From: Vibrionaceae bacterium
Lineage (GTDB): Bacteria; Pseudomonadota; Gammaproteobacteria; Enterobacterales; Vibrionaceae
Direction: 5' to 3'
NCBI GenBank assembly: GCA_018222805.1
Contig: JAAEZQ010000013.1
Coordinates: forward strand, 39,025 to 103,024
Length of the DNA stretch: 64,000 bases
Shown here: piece by piece, positions 53,684 through 61,875 of the stretch
How the letters are laid out: each line of letters starts with the position of its first letter
How positions within the stretch are numbered: position 1 is the stretch's first letter
Position numbers and translations under genes: made by a program
Notes under the pieces: generated by a model
What the model was told of the DNA's origin: nothing
The model's database searches: none
What the model saw: only the letters and a program-made list of their open reading frames with translations

Positions 53684-54454
53684 TTAACTACGAACTAATT
53701 TAAAGTTATCCCACGCCTGACAAGTAGGCATAACTTCCAAACTGTTTATATTGATGTGGGTGGGTTGATCCGCTATCCAAAAAATAATATCTGCTATATC
53801 TTCTGGTTGTAATGCGTTCGTTTCGTTATAAATGGCATTGTATTTTTCCTGGTCCCCGCCAAACCGGACCAAGCTAAATTCACTTTCCGATAGCCCAGGC
53901 TCTAGACTGGTGACTCGTATGCCTGTTCCAGCAAAATCACTTCTTAAGTTACGAGAAAACTGCTGAACAAACGCTTTTGTCGCACCGTAAACATGAGCGC
54001 CAGGATAAGACCAGTTAGAGGCAATACTTCCTAAGTTGATAATAGTGGCTTTAGCTTGTGCCTTGAGTATTGGCAAGAGTGCATGAGTAACATTGACCAA
54101 TCCCGTCACATTGGTTTCTATCATTGTGTGCCAATCTCTAAGATCGGCTTCATCGGCAGGAGATGCACCCAACGCAAGCCCCGCGTTGTTTACTAAAACC
54201 TCAATTCGTTTAAACGCTTCCGGTAACGCTTCCATCATAGCCTGAACTTCTTCTGTTTTGCGTACGTCCAGCTTATAAGTGAAGACCTCTGTAAGCGGAG
54301 CGAGTTCGTCGGCAATCGCTCTTAAGCGTTCTTCTCGTCTTCCCGTAAGAATTAACGGGTATCCGTTGTCTGCAAATTTTCTGGCAGTCGCCAACCCGAA
54401 CCCTGACGTTGCACCGGTAATCAAAACGGTTGGTAAATAAAATCCCTGTTGCAT
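53684..54454 (-). CDS. short-chain dehydrogenase/reductase, YdfG-like
   Basis: The 256-residue Rossmann protein has VLITGATSGFGLATARKFAD for NADP binding, NNAGLALG and the catalytic YGATKAFVQ (YxxxK) with the serine in INLGSIASNW. The sequence is like YdfG, the serine/3-hydroxy acid dehydrogenase group, but longer at the N-terminus by a few residues. AGGA precedes ATG 54454. It is a single gene between lysR and the MocR regulator. A link to taurine is not supported. Confidence 0.9.
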   Translation of the reverse strand: MQQGFYLPTVLITGATSGFGLATARKFADNGYPLILTGRREERLRAIADELAPLTEVFTYKLDVRKTEEVQAMMEALPEAFKRIEVLVNNAGLALGASPADEADLRDWHTMIETNVTGLVNVTHALLPILKAQAKATIINLGSIASNWSYPGAHVYGATKAFVQQFSRNLRSDFAGTGIRVTSLEPGLSESEFSLVRFGGDQEKYNAIYNETNALQPEDIADIIFWIADQPTHININSLEVMPTCQAWDNFKLVRS

Positions 54455-54594
54455 TCGTTGTTCCTATCCTATTGCTGACTAAAAGTTTTTTGTCGCGTTA
54501 AAGCGCTCATTCCTTATTTCAAACTACTTCAGTCAATGAGGATTCGTTAGAGCCAGTTTCGCTTTTTTTAAGGTCATTTGGCTCTATAGTTTGG

Positions 54595-56070
54595 TTAATC
54601 AAGTAACGTCGCCAGCTTCGCTATACCTTGGGGAATAGCTGCGATGTCAATGGCGGAAAAACCCATTCGAATATAACCGTATTGCTCTTTTTCCGGACAA
54701 ATGAAATGAATATCACCGGGTTCCACCAGTACACCAATTTCCCTCGCCCGTCTGGCAAAGTTTTCTGCCTTTACTCCTTTGGGTAAACGCAACCAGAATG
54801 AACTCCCTCCCAATGTTTCACTGGTGACACATTGTGGCATATGCTCTTCCAACATTTGTCTCATCAATGTCCACTTGGCGCTGTAACTGTTTTTCAGTTT
54901 GCGCACGTAAGAGTCATAATGCCCAAGAGAAATAAACAACGCACAGGTCCGTTGGTTATTTGAAGGTGGGTGACGATACATAAGTCGACGCAGTTTTCTT
55001 ACGCCTTGAATCAAATGGGCATCTGCGACCATAAAACCGATCCTCAAACCTGGAGATAGTGATTTTGAGAGACTGCCCACGTAAATGACTCGGCCGCTTG
55101 TGTCCAAACTTTTTAAAGCAGGTGACGGCTGACTTAGCACGTTCACCTCACTCTCGAAGTCATCTTCAATAATGATAAAGTCTTCTTTTTCTGCAAAATC
55201 GAGTAGCTCTTTTCTCCTGTTCATTGACATAGTGACGTTCGTCGGTACTTGGTGACTTGGAGTAGCATACACATAATCACAAGCCGCCATTTCAGGGGAA
55301 AGTACGACACCTTGTTGATCAATCGATAGTGGTACAATTTCGGCACCATGATGGCTGAAAATATTTCTGGCATCCGGATAACCAGGATCTTCAATACCAA
55401 CCCGCGTACCTGCTTCCATCAGGAGATCGGCAAGTAAGTAGAGTGAGTTTTGTGTTCCTACAGTGATAAGAATTTCTTCCGGTTTTGCACTAATTCCTCT
55501 CTTACTCAGTACATTCACTTGCAACTGTTTTACTAACTGAGGATCGTCATTATCCACCGAGTCCGAAATCCAATCCTTGATTACGCTGCTTCGCTGTGCA
55601 AGTCGGCCACATTCACGCCAGTGTGCTAATGGGAAGAGTGAGTGTTCAGGCTGAGCAAATAAAAACGGATACGGATATTGCTGCCAGTTTGTCGGTTTCA
55701 CCACATTCCTCTGACTATTAAGATCCGATTTAAAGCGGTTGCGCCAAAACTGTGCAGGCTTCACATTTCGTTGTTGCGTGTCTTTTTCGGCCTCGCTTAC
55801 TAATACTTCGTGCTTTGATAACGCTTGCTCTGTCGCGTAATACCCACTTCTTTCTTGCGAATAAAGATACCCTTCATCCACTAATCGTTCATACACTAAA
55901 ACCACGGTATTCCTTGAAACACGGAGCATTGAGGCCATTTTTCGACACGAAGGGAGCGCATTTTCCGCAAACATTCCACGCTGAATACTTTCGATAACAT
56001 GCTCCCGAATTTGCTCCTGTAAACTTCTTTCCGGAGTAAACTGAATATGCATCAAATGTTCACTTTTCAT
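54595..56070 (-). CDS. MocR-type GntR/aminotransferase regulator, probable TauR
   Basis: The 491-residue protein has an N-terminal GntR HTH (about 10-75: ENALPSCRKMASMLRVSRNT, then VVLVYERLVDEGYLYSQERS) joined by a linker to a fold-type I aminotransferase domain (about 120-491). The PLP lysine is in YVGSLSKSLSPGLRIGFMV. MocR proteins sense their ligand through PLP; TauR is the member that activates taurine genes. It is divergent from tpa, and direct repeats lie between. I start at ATG 56070, which has GAGGG at a proper distance; ATG 56094 has its ribosome site too close. Confidence 0.88.
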   Translation of the reverse strand: MKSEHLMHIQFTPERSLQEQIREHVIESIQRGMFAENALPSCRKMASMLRVSRNTVVLVYERLVDEGYLYSQERSGYYATEQALSKHEVLVSEAEKDTQQRNVKPAQFWRNRFKSDLNSQRNVVKPTNWQQYPYPFLFAQPEHSLFPLAHWRECGRLAQRSSVIKDWISDSVDNDDPQLVKQLQVNVLSKRGISAKPEEILITVGTQNSLYLLADLLMEAGTRVGIEDPGYPDARNIFSHHGAEIVPLSIDQQGVVLSPEMAACDYVYATPSHQVPTNVTMSMNRRKELLDFAEKEDFIIIEDDFESEVNVLSQPSPALKSLDTSGRVIYVGSLSKSLSPGLRIGFMVADAHLIQGVRKLRRLMYRHPPSNNQRTCALFISLGHYDSYVRKLKNSYSAKWTLMRQMLEEHMPQCVTSETLGGSSFWLRLPKGVKAENFARRAREIGVLVEPGDIHFICPEKEQYGYIRMGFSAIDIAAIPQGIAKLATLLD

Positions 56071-56140
56071 TCCTTTGCCCTCAACAAGATCCATTCCTTT
56101 CGCTTATTGAGCACAAAGTGTGCCATGGGTTTATAAGAAC

Positions 56141-56174
56141 CTGTCCCCATAAAAATTTCATCTTGGTTCTATTG
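56141..56174 (+). promoter_or_regulatory. direct repeat pair upstream of tpa, like the tauA sites
   Basis: CTGTCCCCATAA (56141-56152) and TTGGTTCTATTG (56163-56174), 22 bases apart. They resemble CTGGCCCAATAA and TTGGCCCTACTC at the tauA promoter (21 bases apart) at 10/12 and 9/12 positions. They sit 48-80 bases before the tpa ATG and suit a MocR dimer binding direct repeats. Confidence 0.5.
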
Positions 56175-56221
56175 AGTTAAAGCAAAGCCCTCTATTTTCG
56201 TAAAAAACTCAAGGAGGGTTT

Positions 56222-57595
56222 ATGGACAATCTGACTAACAATCAAATCACCAACTTAGATAAAAACCATGTTTGGCACCACATTACCCAACACGCTATTT
56301 TTGAAACCCAAGATCCACTCATCATGGCACATGGACATGGATTAAATGTTTGGGACATCAAAGGTAACCGTTACCTTGATGCCTCATCTGGCGGTGTATG
56401 GTGCGTCAATGTAGGTTATGGTCGAACCAGCATTGCTGACGCAGTTCGGGAGCAGCTCATCACACTCAACTTTTTTGCAGGTACAGCAGGAACACCTGTG
56501 GCTGCAAAATTTGCGGCTAAACTGCTGGAAAAAATGCCGGGAATGAGCCGCGTGTATTACTCTAGCTCGGGCTCAGAGGCCAATGAAAAAGCCTATAAAA
56601 TGGTTCGCCAAATCGCTCACAAAAAATACGGCGGTAAGAAGCACAAAATCCTATTTCGTGAACGTGACTATCATGGCACAACCATTGGGTGCCTAAGCTC
56701 TACAGGACAAGAGCAACGCCGCGCCCACTACGGACCGTTTGCTCCAGGTTTCGTAGAGTTCCCACATTGCTGTGAATATCGAAGCCAGTTTGGGGAGAGC
56801 GATGACTATAGCATCAGAGCAGCTCGTGCATTCGAAGACGTTATCCTAAGGGAAGGACCTGATACCGTCGGTGCTGTGGTACTCGAGCCCATAACCGCAG
56901 GAGGAGGCGTCATCCCACCTCCGGAAGGATATTTCAAGGAGATCGAACGTATCTGCCACAGATACGACATTCTGATCCATATTGATGAAGTGGTTTGTGG
57001 ACTGGGGCGCACAGGAGCATGGTTCGGTTATCAGCACTATGGGATCAAGCCGGACATTGTGACTATGGCAAAAGGCGTGGCTTCGAGTTATGCCGCCATT
57101 TCATGCACAGTCACGACAGAAGAAATATTCCGTCTTTTAAATGATGATGCATCCGATATTGAGGGCTACTATCGAGACATTAGCACCTTTGGTGGTTGTA
57201 CTGCCGGCCCTGTCGCCGCATTAGAAAACATCCGCATCATTGAAGATGAGCGGTTAGTGGAAAACGCTTCGCATATGGGTGAATACTTATTTTGTAAGTT
57301 AAGAGAACTTCAATCCAAGTTCCCGATTATTGGCGACGTTCGGGGCAAAGGGCTGTTGCTGGGATTAGAACTGGTCAAAGATCGGGAAACAAAAGAGCCC
57401 GTTCATGAATCCGTTGCGGCAAAAATTGCAACACTTTGTATGCAAAATGGCTTAATTATTGGCCGTACCAACCGTTCATTTAACGAGTTCAACAACACGT
57501 TGTGCTTAACGCCTGCTCTGACTATCAATCAACAACAAGCCGATGAAATTATTGAAAAACTGACTTTGGCTTTCAGAGAGCTGTTCGAACATTAA
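56222..57595 (+). CDS. tpa: taurine-pyruvate aminotransferase (class III)
   Basis: The 457-residue fold-type I class III aminotransferase has YYSSSGSEANEKAYKMVRQ, the PLP Asp in HIDEVVCGLGRTG and PLP lysine in IVTMAKGVASSYAAISCTV. FRDISTFGGCTAGP-type residues (RDISTFGGCTAGPVAALENI) are typical of Tpa. It makes sulfoacetaldehyde and L-alanine from taurine and pyruvate. It is followed by a terminator and then tauABC in the same direction. Identity is based on family and the neighbouring taurine transporter. Confidence 0.9.
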   Translation: MDNLTNNQITNLDKNHVWHHITQHAIFETQDPLIMAHGHGLNVWDIKGNRYLDASSGGVWCVNVGYGRTSIADAVREQLITLNFFAGTAGTPVAAKFAAKLLEKMPGMSRVYYSSSGSEANEKAYKMVRQIAHKKYGGKKHKILFRERDYHGTTIGCLSSTGQEQRRAHYGPFAPGFVEFPHCCEYRSQFGESDDYSIRAARAFEDVILREGPDTVGAVVLEPITAGGGVIPPPEGYFKEIERICHRYDILIHIDEVVCGLGRTGAWFGYQHYGIKPDIVTMAKGVASSYAAISCTVTTEEIFRLLNDDASDIEGYYRDISTFGGCTAGPVAALENIRIIEDERLVENASHMGEYLFCKLRELQSKFPIIGDVRGKGLLLGLELVKDRETKEPVHESVAAKIATLCMQNGLIIGRTNRSFNEFNNTLCLTPALTINQQQADEIIEKLTLAFRELFEH

Positions 57596-57611
57596 TCTCT
57601 TCCCAATGCAT

Positions 57612-57637
57612 GGACCTGTTTAAACCAGGTCCTTTTT
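57612..57637 (+). terminator. intrinsic terminator after tpa
   Basis: GGACCTG (57612-57618) and CAGGTCC (57626-57632) followed by TTTTT, 17 bases after the tpa stop. Confidence 0.88.
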
Positions 57638-57781
57638 GCCTTCCCCTCTATCACTATTCGTTCCTCTACACCTTTCTTCACTCACCACCTGATACCAACA
57701 CTAGTCTGAGCAATGCTTAAACTGAACATCTAATCTATCATCACTATCTGCACCAATACTGTGCACTAACTTGGGGCAGAT

Positions 57782-57820
57782 CTGGCCCAATAATGATTTA
57801 GTTTGGCCCTACTCTGGCCC
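57782..57820 (+). promoter_or_regulatory. three GGCCC direct repeats upstream of tauA
   Basis: CTGGCCC at 57782-57788, TTGGCCC at 57803-57809 and CTGGCCC at 57814-57820. The set lies 52-90 bases before the tauA ATG. The motif resembles the CTGGACYTAA repeats that I recall for TauR of Rhodobacter. A related TTTGGCCCTG occurs at 60954-60963 before tauE. Confidence 0.6.
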
Positions 57821-57871
57821 AAAAGCACAGATTATTGTGGAAGCGTAAATCTTCACAAAGAGGACGTGACC

Positions 57872-58900
57872 ATGATTACAAACAAACTCACTAAATCACC
57901 TTTATTTAAATCGCTTACACTGGCTTCAGCACTTTTATGCTCTTTGCCTTCATGGGCTGCAAAAGAAGCAACAATTGGGTATCAAGGAGCATATAACCCA
58001 ATGGCTTATGCAATTGATACGAAAAAGTTTGAAGAGAAAACTGGCTACAAGATCAAATGGCGTAAGTTTGACTCAGGAGCCAAAGCGATCACTGCCATGG
58101 CCGCTGGTGCGGTTGACATTACCGCTGCTGGCTCTAGTCCGATTGCGAGTGCAGCAAGTAAAGGCATCGATATGGAGCTAATCTGGGTACTCGAAAACAT
58201 CGCGGATGCAGAAGCGCTGGTTGTTCGCCAAGGTTCAGGGATCAAATCGCCTTCTGATCTAAAAGGCAAAAAGATCGCTGTCCCATTTGTTTCAACAACC
58301 CACTTCCACATGTTGTTTGCACTCGAGCAATTCGGCCTATCGGAAAAAGACGTCAAGCTTATCAACATGCAACCTAATGCCATTATGGCGGCTTGGCAGC
58401 GCGGAGATATTGATGGAGCGTTTATCTGGGATCCGGCTCTTGGCAAAATCAAACAAGACGGATCTGTTCTTATTACCTCTAAACAGTTAAGCGCTTGGGG
58501 TACTCCAACCTTTGATGGCATCATCGCTAGCAAAGAGTTTACCGCTGAAAACGAAGAGTTCGTGGTTGAGTTCTTAAGTGTACTTGCTGAAGCCGACCGC
58601 CAGTATGTGAGCAACAAGGACTCCATTACCGCCGAGAGCGAAATGGTTAAGTCAATCGCAAAAGTGATTGGTGGTGAACCAGAAGGTGTTGTAGAAGCAA
58701 TGAAGTTATACGAGTTCCTAGACTTTGATGGTCAAACTTCTTGCCAATGGTTAGGTTGCGGTCAAGACGGCGGTGCAACCAATGCACTAAAAGCTACGTC
58801 TGAGTTCCTACTGGAAGAAAAGAAAATTACTGAGCTCCAACCTGACTACAGTATTTACGTAAACCCATCTTTTGCTGAAAAAGCGAAAGCAACTATGTAA
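57872..58900 (+). CDS. tauA: taurine ABC transporter substrate-binding protein
   Basis: The 342-residue protein starts at ATG 57872 behind GAGGACG. It has a signal peptide (MITNKLTKSPLFKSLTLASA, cleaved near WAA-KEAT), then the TauA/SsuA-type fold: TIGYQGAYNPMAYAI, RKFDSGAKAITAMAAGAVDI and LKGKKIAVPFVSTTHFHML. The C-terminal DFDGQTSCQWLGCGQDGG is a vibrio-style tail. It binds taurine in the periplasm for TauBC. It is first of the tauABC operon. Confidence 0.92.
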   Translation: MITNKLTKSPLFKSLTLASALLCSLPSWAAKEATIGYQGAYNPMAYAIDTKKFEEKTGYKIKWRKFDSGAKAITAMAAGAVDITAAGSSPIASAASKGIDMELIWVLENIADAEALVVRQGSGIKSPSDLKGKKIAVPFVSTTHFHMLFALEQFGLSEKDVKLINMQPNAIMAAWQRGDIDGAFIWDPALGKIKQDGSVLITSKQLSAWGTPTFDGIIASKEFTAENEEFVVEFLSVLAEADRQYVSNKDSITAESEMVKSIAKVIGGEPEGVVEAMKLYEFLDFDGQTSCQWLGCGQDGGATNALKATSEFLLEEKKITELQPDYSIYVNPSFAEKAKATM

Positions 58901-58933
58901 TAAAAACAGAACAAATACATGGAGGAGGTAGAC

Positions 58934-59788
58934 ATGACAGCAGGTAAAGTTCTAAAAATACAGGATGTTTCGGTAATCTACGAAGACCGTCAGGGCGGTG
59001 AACCCGTCACAGCGTTGTCAGGAGTGAATCTGGAGATTGAACAAGGAGACCTTGTTGTCGCACTAGGTGCCTCCGGATGTGGCAAGACCACATTGCTAAA
59101 TTTGATGGCTGGATTTATCCAGCCTTCTGATGGCTACCTGACGTTAGGCAGTTCGACAATCCAAGGCTTACCAAGAGTACAAATGGGTAAAGACATTGGA
59201 GATCAGATTCTTGGACCGGGTGCCGAACGTGGTGTGGTATTCCAAAAACATGCGCTATTCCCATGGATGAATGTGCTGGAAAACACCGCATTTGGTTTAA
59301 AGCTACAGGGCGTAGATAAAGAAGAACGACTTGAAAGAGCCGCTAAGTATCTCAAACTGGTAGGTTTGGAAGATTTTCACGAACACAAAATCTATCAGCT
59401 ATCGGGTGGTATGCAACAAAGGGTTGGTATTGCCCGAGCTCTCACCAATGATCCAAGCATTCTTTTATTAGACGAACCCTTAGGTGCACTAGACGCCCTA
59501 ACCAGGGAAGTGCTGCAGGAGTTGTTGCTGGATGCATGGCAGGCCACAAACAAGATGATGTTCTTCATCACCCATAGTGTAGAAGAAGCATTGTTCATGG
59601 CATCTCGACTCATTGTCATGTCGCCAAGACCAGGACGCATCACTCACAGTTTTGAACTGGACTTCAACAAGCGTTTCTTAGAGTGCAGAGACGCACGAGC
59701 AGTAAAATCGATGCCAGATTTTATCGAAATGCGAGAAAAGATCTTGTCCATCATTCACCAAGATGAACAACCCGAGGTGGCCGCATGA
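58934..59788 (+). CDS. tauB: taurine ABC transporter ATP-binding protein
   Basis: The 284-residue ABC ATPase has Walker A GASGCGKTT, signature LSGGMQQRVGIARAL, Walker B ILLLDEPLGALD and the H-loop FITHSVEEALFM. I start at ATG 58934, preceded by GGAGGAGG; an ATG at 58919 lies before that ribosome site. The 3' end overlaps tauC by 4 bases (ATGA). It energises taurine uptake. It is longer than E. coli TauB (255 residues), having about 25 more residues in the middle (DIGDQILGPGAERGVV segment). Confidence 0.93.
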   Translation: MTAGKVLKIQDVSVIYEDRQGGEPVTALSGVNLEIEQGDLVVALGASGCGKTTLLNLMAGFIQPSDGYLTLGSSTIQGLPRVQMGKDIGDQILGPGAERGVVFQKHALFPWMNVLENTAFGLKLQGVDKEERLERAAKYLKLVGLEDFHEHKIYQLSGGMQQRVGIARALTNDPSILLLDEPLGALDALTREVLQELLLDAWQATNKMMFFITHSVEEALFMASRLIVMSPRPGRITHSFELDFNKRFLECRDARAVKSMPDFIEMREKILSIIHQDEQPEVAA

Positions 59789-60735
59789 ATAAACAAGCAA
59801 CCGCAAATGTAAACGAGGATAATCCCTCTGTAGAGCTTAAGGAAGTGGAGTACAAACCTGTGAAAAACTATACCGAACAGGAAACGTATGCACCTCAACC
59901 TCACTTTGTGAGCTTATTCAATCGAATTAAGGCGTATACGCTAACTCCGGGACAATATTATGGTGAGCCAGGCCAAGGAAACTCGCGCCTTATCTCCATT
60001 ATTTCAGCCATCAGTTTTGTGCTGCTTTGGGCTTTGGTGACCGAAGCAGGATGGGTTAAACCTCTGTTTCTTCCATCTCCTATCTCTGTCGCAGAACGTT
60101 TTGTAGATTTATGGACCGAAGGATTCGCTGGCGTTTCACTGGCTCAACACTTAACAGCAAGTTTAACGCGTGTGTTTGGCGCTTTCTTTTTTGCAGTGTT
60201 AACCGCCATTCCAGTCGGTATTTTGATAGGTTGCAATGTGTGGGTAAGAGGTATTTTTGATCCCCTGATTGAATTCTACCGCCCGCTACCACCACTGGCT
60301 TACTTACCGCTGGTCATTATTTGGTTAGGTATTGATGAAACCAGTAAAATCACGTTGATCTACTTAGCCATGTTTGCACCAATCGCACTGAGTGCACGAG
60401 CTGGCGTATCATCGGCAAAGAGTGAACAAATTCAAGCAGCTTACTGTATGGGCGCGACCAAAGCTCAGGTGCTGTACCATGTCATCATTAAAAGTGCTAT
60501 GCCGGAGATTCTGACTGGTTTACGCATTGGTATCGGTTTTGGCTGGACGACTCTCGTTGCCAGTGAAATGGTTGCTGCTGAAGCGGGTATCGGTTACATG
60601 GTATTGAACGCGGCCGAGTTTTTAGTCACCGATGTTGTTATCGCGGGTATTATCATTATTGGTCTTGTCGCTTACGCGTTTGACCTATTCATGCGGTTCC
60701 TAGAGCAAAAATTGGTTCCTTGGAAAGGTTACTAA
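59785..60735 (+). CDS. tauC: taurine ABC transporter permease
   Basis: The 316-residue protein has a long hydrophilic N-terminus (about 1-65) and then six membrane helices. The EAA loop reads SEQIQAAYCMGATKAQVLYH. It is the inner membrane channel of TauABC. Start overlaps tauB by four bases. A perfect terminator at 60749 ends the operon. Confidence 0.93.
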   Translation: MNKQATANVNEDNPSVELKEVEYKPVKNYTEQETYAPQPHFVSLFNRIKAYTLTPGQYYGEPGQGNSRLISIISAISFVLLWALVTEAGWVKPLFLPSPISVAERFVDLWTEGFAGVSLAQHLTASLTRVFGAFFFAVLTAIPVGILIGCNVWVRGIFDPLIEFYRPLPPLAYLPLVIIWLGIDETSKITLIYLAMFAPIALSARAGVSSAKSEQIQAAYCMGATKAQVLYHVIIKSAMPEILTGLRIGIGFGWTTLVASEMVAAEAGIGYMVLNAAEFLVTDVVIAGIIIIGLVAYAFDLFMRFLEQKLVPWKGY

Positions 60736-60748
60736 ACCAGGCCAGTTT

Positions 60749-60779
60749 GAGAAAGCGGGAGTATATCTCCCGCTTTCTC
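60749..60779 (+). terminator. intrinsic terminator after tauC
   Basis: GAGAAAGCGGGAG (60749-60761) and CTCCCGCTTTCTC (60767-60779), 13 perfect pairs around TATAT. It follows the tauC stop by 14 bases. No strong T-run follows, so it may be Rho-assisted. Confidence 0.75.
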
Positions 60780-61071
60780 ATGCTTATCAAGTGCTCTATA
60801 CCACTCTAAGTAACTATCTCACCAACGATCCTCGCTAATTACTGATTGCCTTTTCCCGATTCAATCTCTTTTCATCTCCAAAGCCGAAACCCATTCTGCT
60901 TATGTGTTTTTCACTTCGCTGTAACGCTTTGAAAAATTTCAAAAGACCCTGAGTTTGGCCCTGTTTGAAATGAAAGATAATTGGTACCAAAGATATCCTG
61001 TACTGGCGCTAATTCTGTTCAAACAACCGCCTTATAATTTTTTCATTATCTGATGATTAGAGTAATCCGTT
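60780..61071. other. promoter region of the tauE-type gene with a GGCCC repeat
   Basis: About 290 bases without a gene. TTTGGCCCTG at 60954-60963 matches the tauA repeats, with GACCCTG just before it. This is consistent with control by the same MocR regulator. Confidence 0.4.
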
Positions 61072-61809
61072 TTGTTTGAGTCTTACTGGTTTTTAATGCC
61101 TATTGTAGCGCTGGCTGCTTTAGTACGTGGATATGCAGGGTTCGGCTTTGCTGCGATTGCGGTGGTTGGTCTTAACTTCTTTTTGTCTCCACAACAAAGC
61201 ATACCCGTTATCCTCGGCTTGGATATACTGTGCAGTGTTGGACTTTGGCGTCAAGCACGACTTCAAGCTGATGTGCCTACTTTTAAAGTGCTGACTTTTG
61301 GCTCACTTTTAGGCATTCCGCTCGGAATGAGTCTACTGCTATTAGTCCCGGAAGAAACACTAAAACTGCTGATTTGCATCGTGATTCTTCTCTTTGCGCT
61401 GGTACTTATTTTTGACTTCAGGCTACGCAGTGCGGAAAGCTTAGCGACTAAGTTGAGTTTTGGCATGGCTAGCGGCCTTGGAACAGCGGGCGCTTCTGTC
61501 GGCGGCCCTATGATCGTTTGCTATATGCTTTCCAGCCAGCTTTCACCCAGTGCTCAACGCGCAACGATGATTCTGTTCTTTATTGTCAGTGAACTGCTTG
61601 CACTGGTCGCTTTGTTTAGTAGCGGCCTCGTCGATATCGAAATAATGCAGCTATTAGTCAGCTTATTGCTGCCCACTCTCGTGGCCGTTCGAATGGGACA
61701 ATGGTTGTTTAACCGCTTCCCCCCCAAGTCACTAAAACATTTTGCCCTGCCCATAATGGTGGCGGTCGCTTTACTCGGAATTAGCGCCTCAGTAGACAGA
61801 CTAATCTAA
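61072..61809 (+). CDS. TauE/SafE-family sulfite/organosulfonate exporter (TSUP)
   Basis: The 245-residue membrane protein has the TSUP pattern: two homologous halves of four helices with ALVRGYAGFGFAAIAVVGL and GMASGLGTAGASVGGPMIV, the paired glycine-rich family motifs. In taurine clusters such proteins export sulfite (TauE) or sulfoacetate (SafE). Here it starts most likely at TTG 61072, giving 245 residues; ATG 61096 would remove part of the first helix. It lies behind the tauABC terminator and 66 bases before the SerC-like gene. Which sulfur compound it exports is unknown. Confidence 0.85.
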   Translation: MFESYWFLMPIVALAALVRGYAGFGFAAIAVVGLNFFLSPQQSIPVILGLDILCSVGLWRQARLQADVPTFKVLTFGSLLGIPLGMSLLLLVPEETLKLLICIVILLFALVLIFDFRLRSAESLATKLSFGMASGLGTAGASVGGPMIVCYMLSSQLSPSAQRATMILFFIVSELLALVALFSSGLVDIEIMQLLVSLLLPTLVAVRMGQWLFNRFPPKSLKHFALPIMVAVALLGISASVDRLI

Positions 61810-61875
61810 CGCTTTCTCGAACCAGACACGACGTCAACTAAGTCAGACAGACTTATATGAAAAGGAATTTTACTT

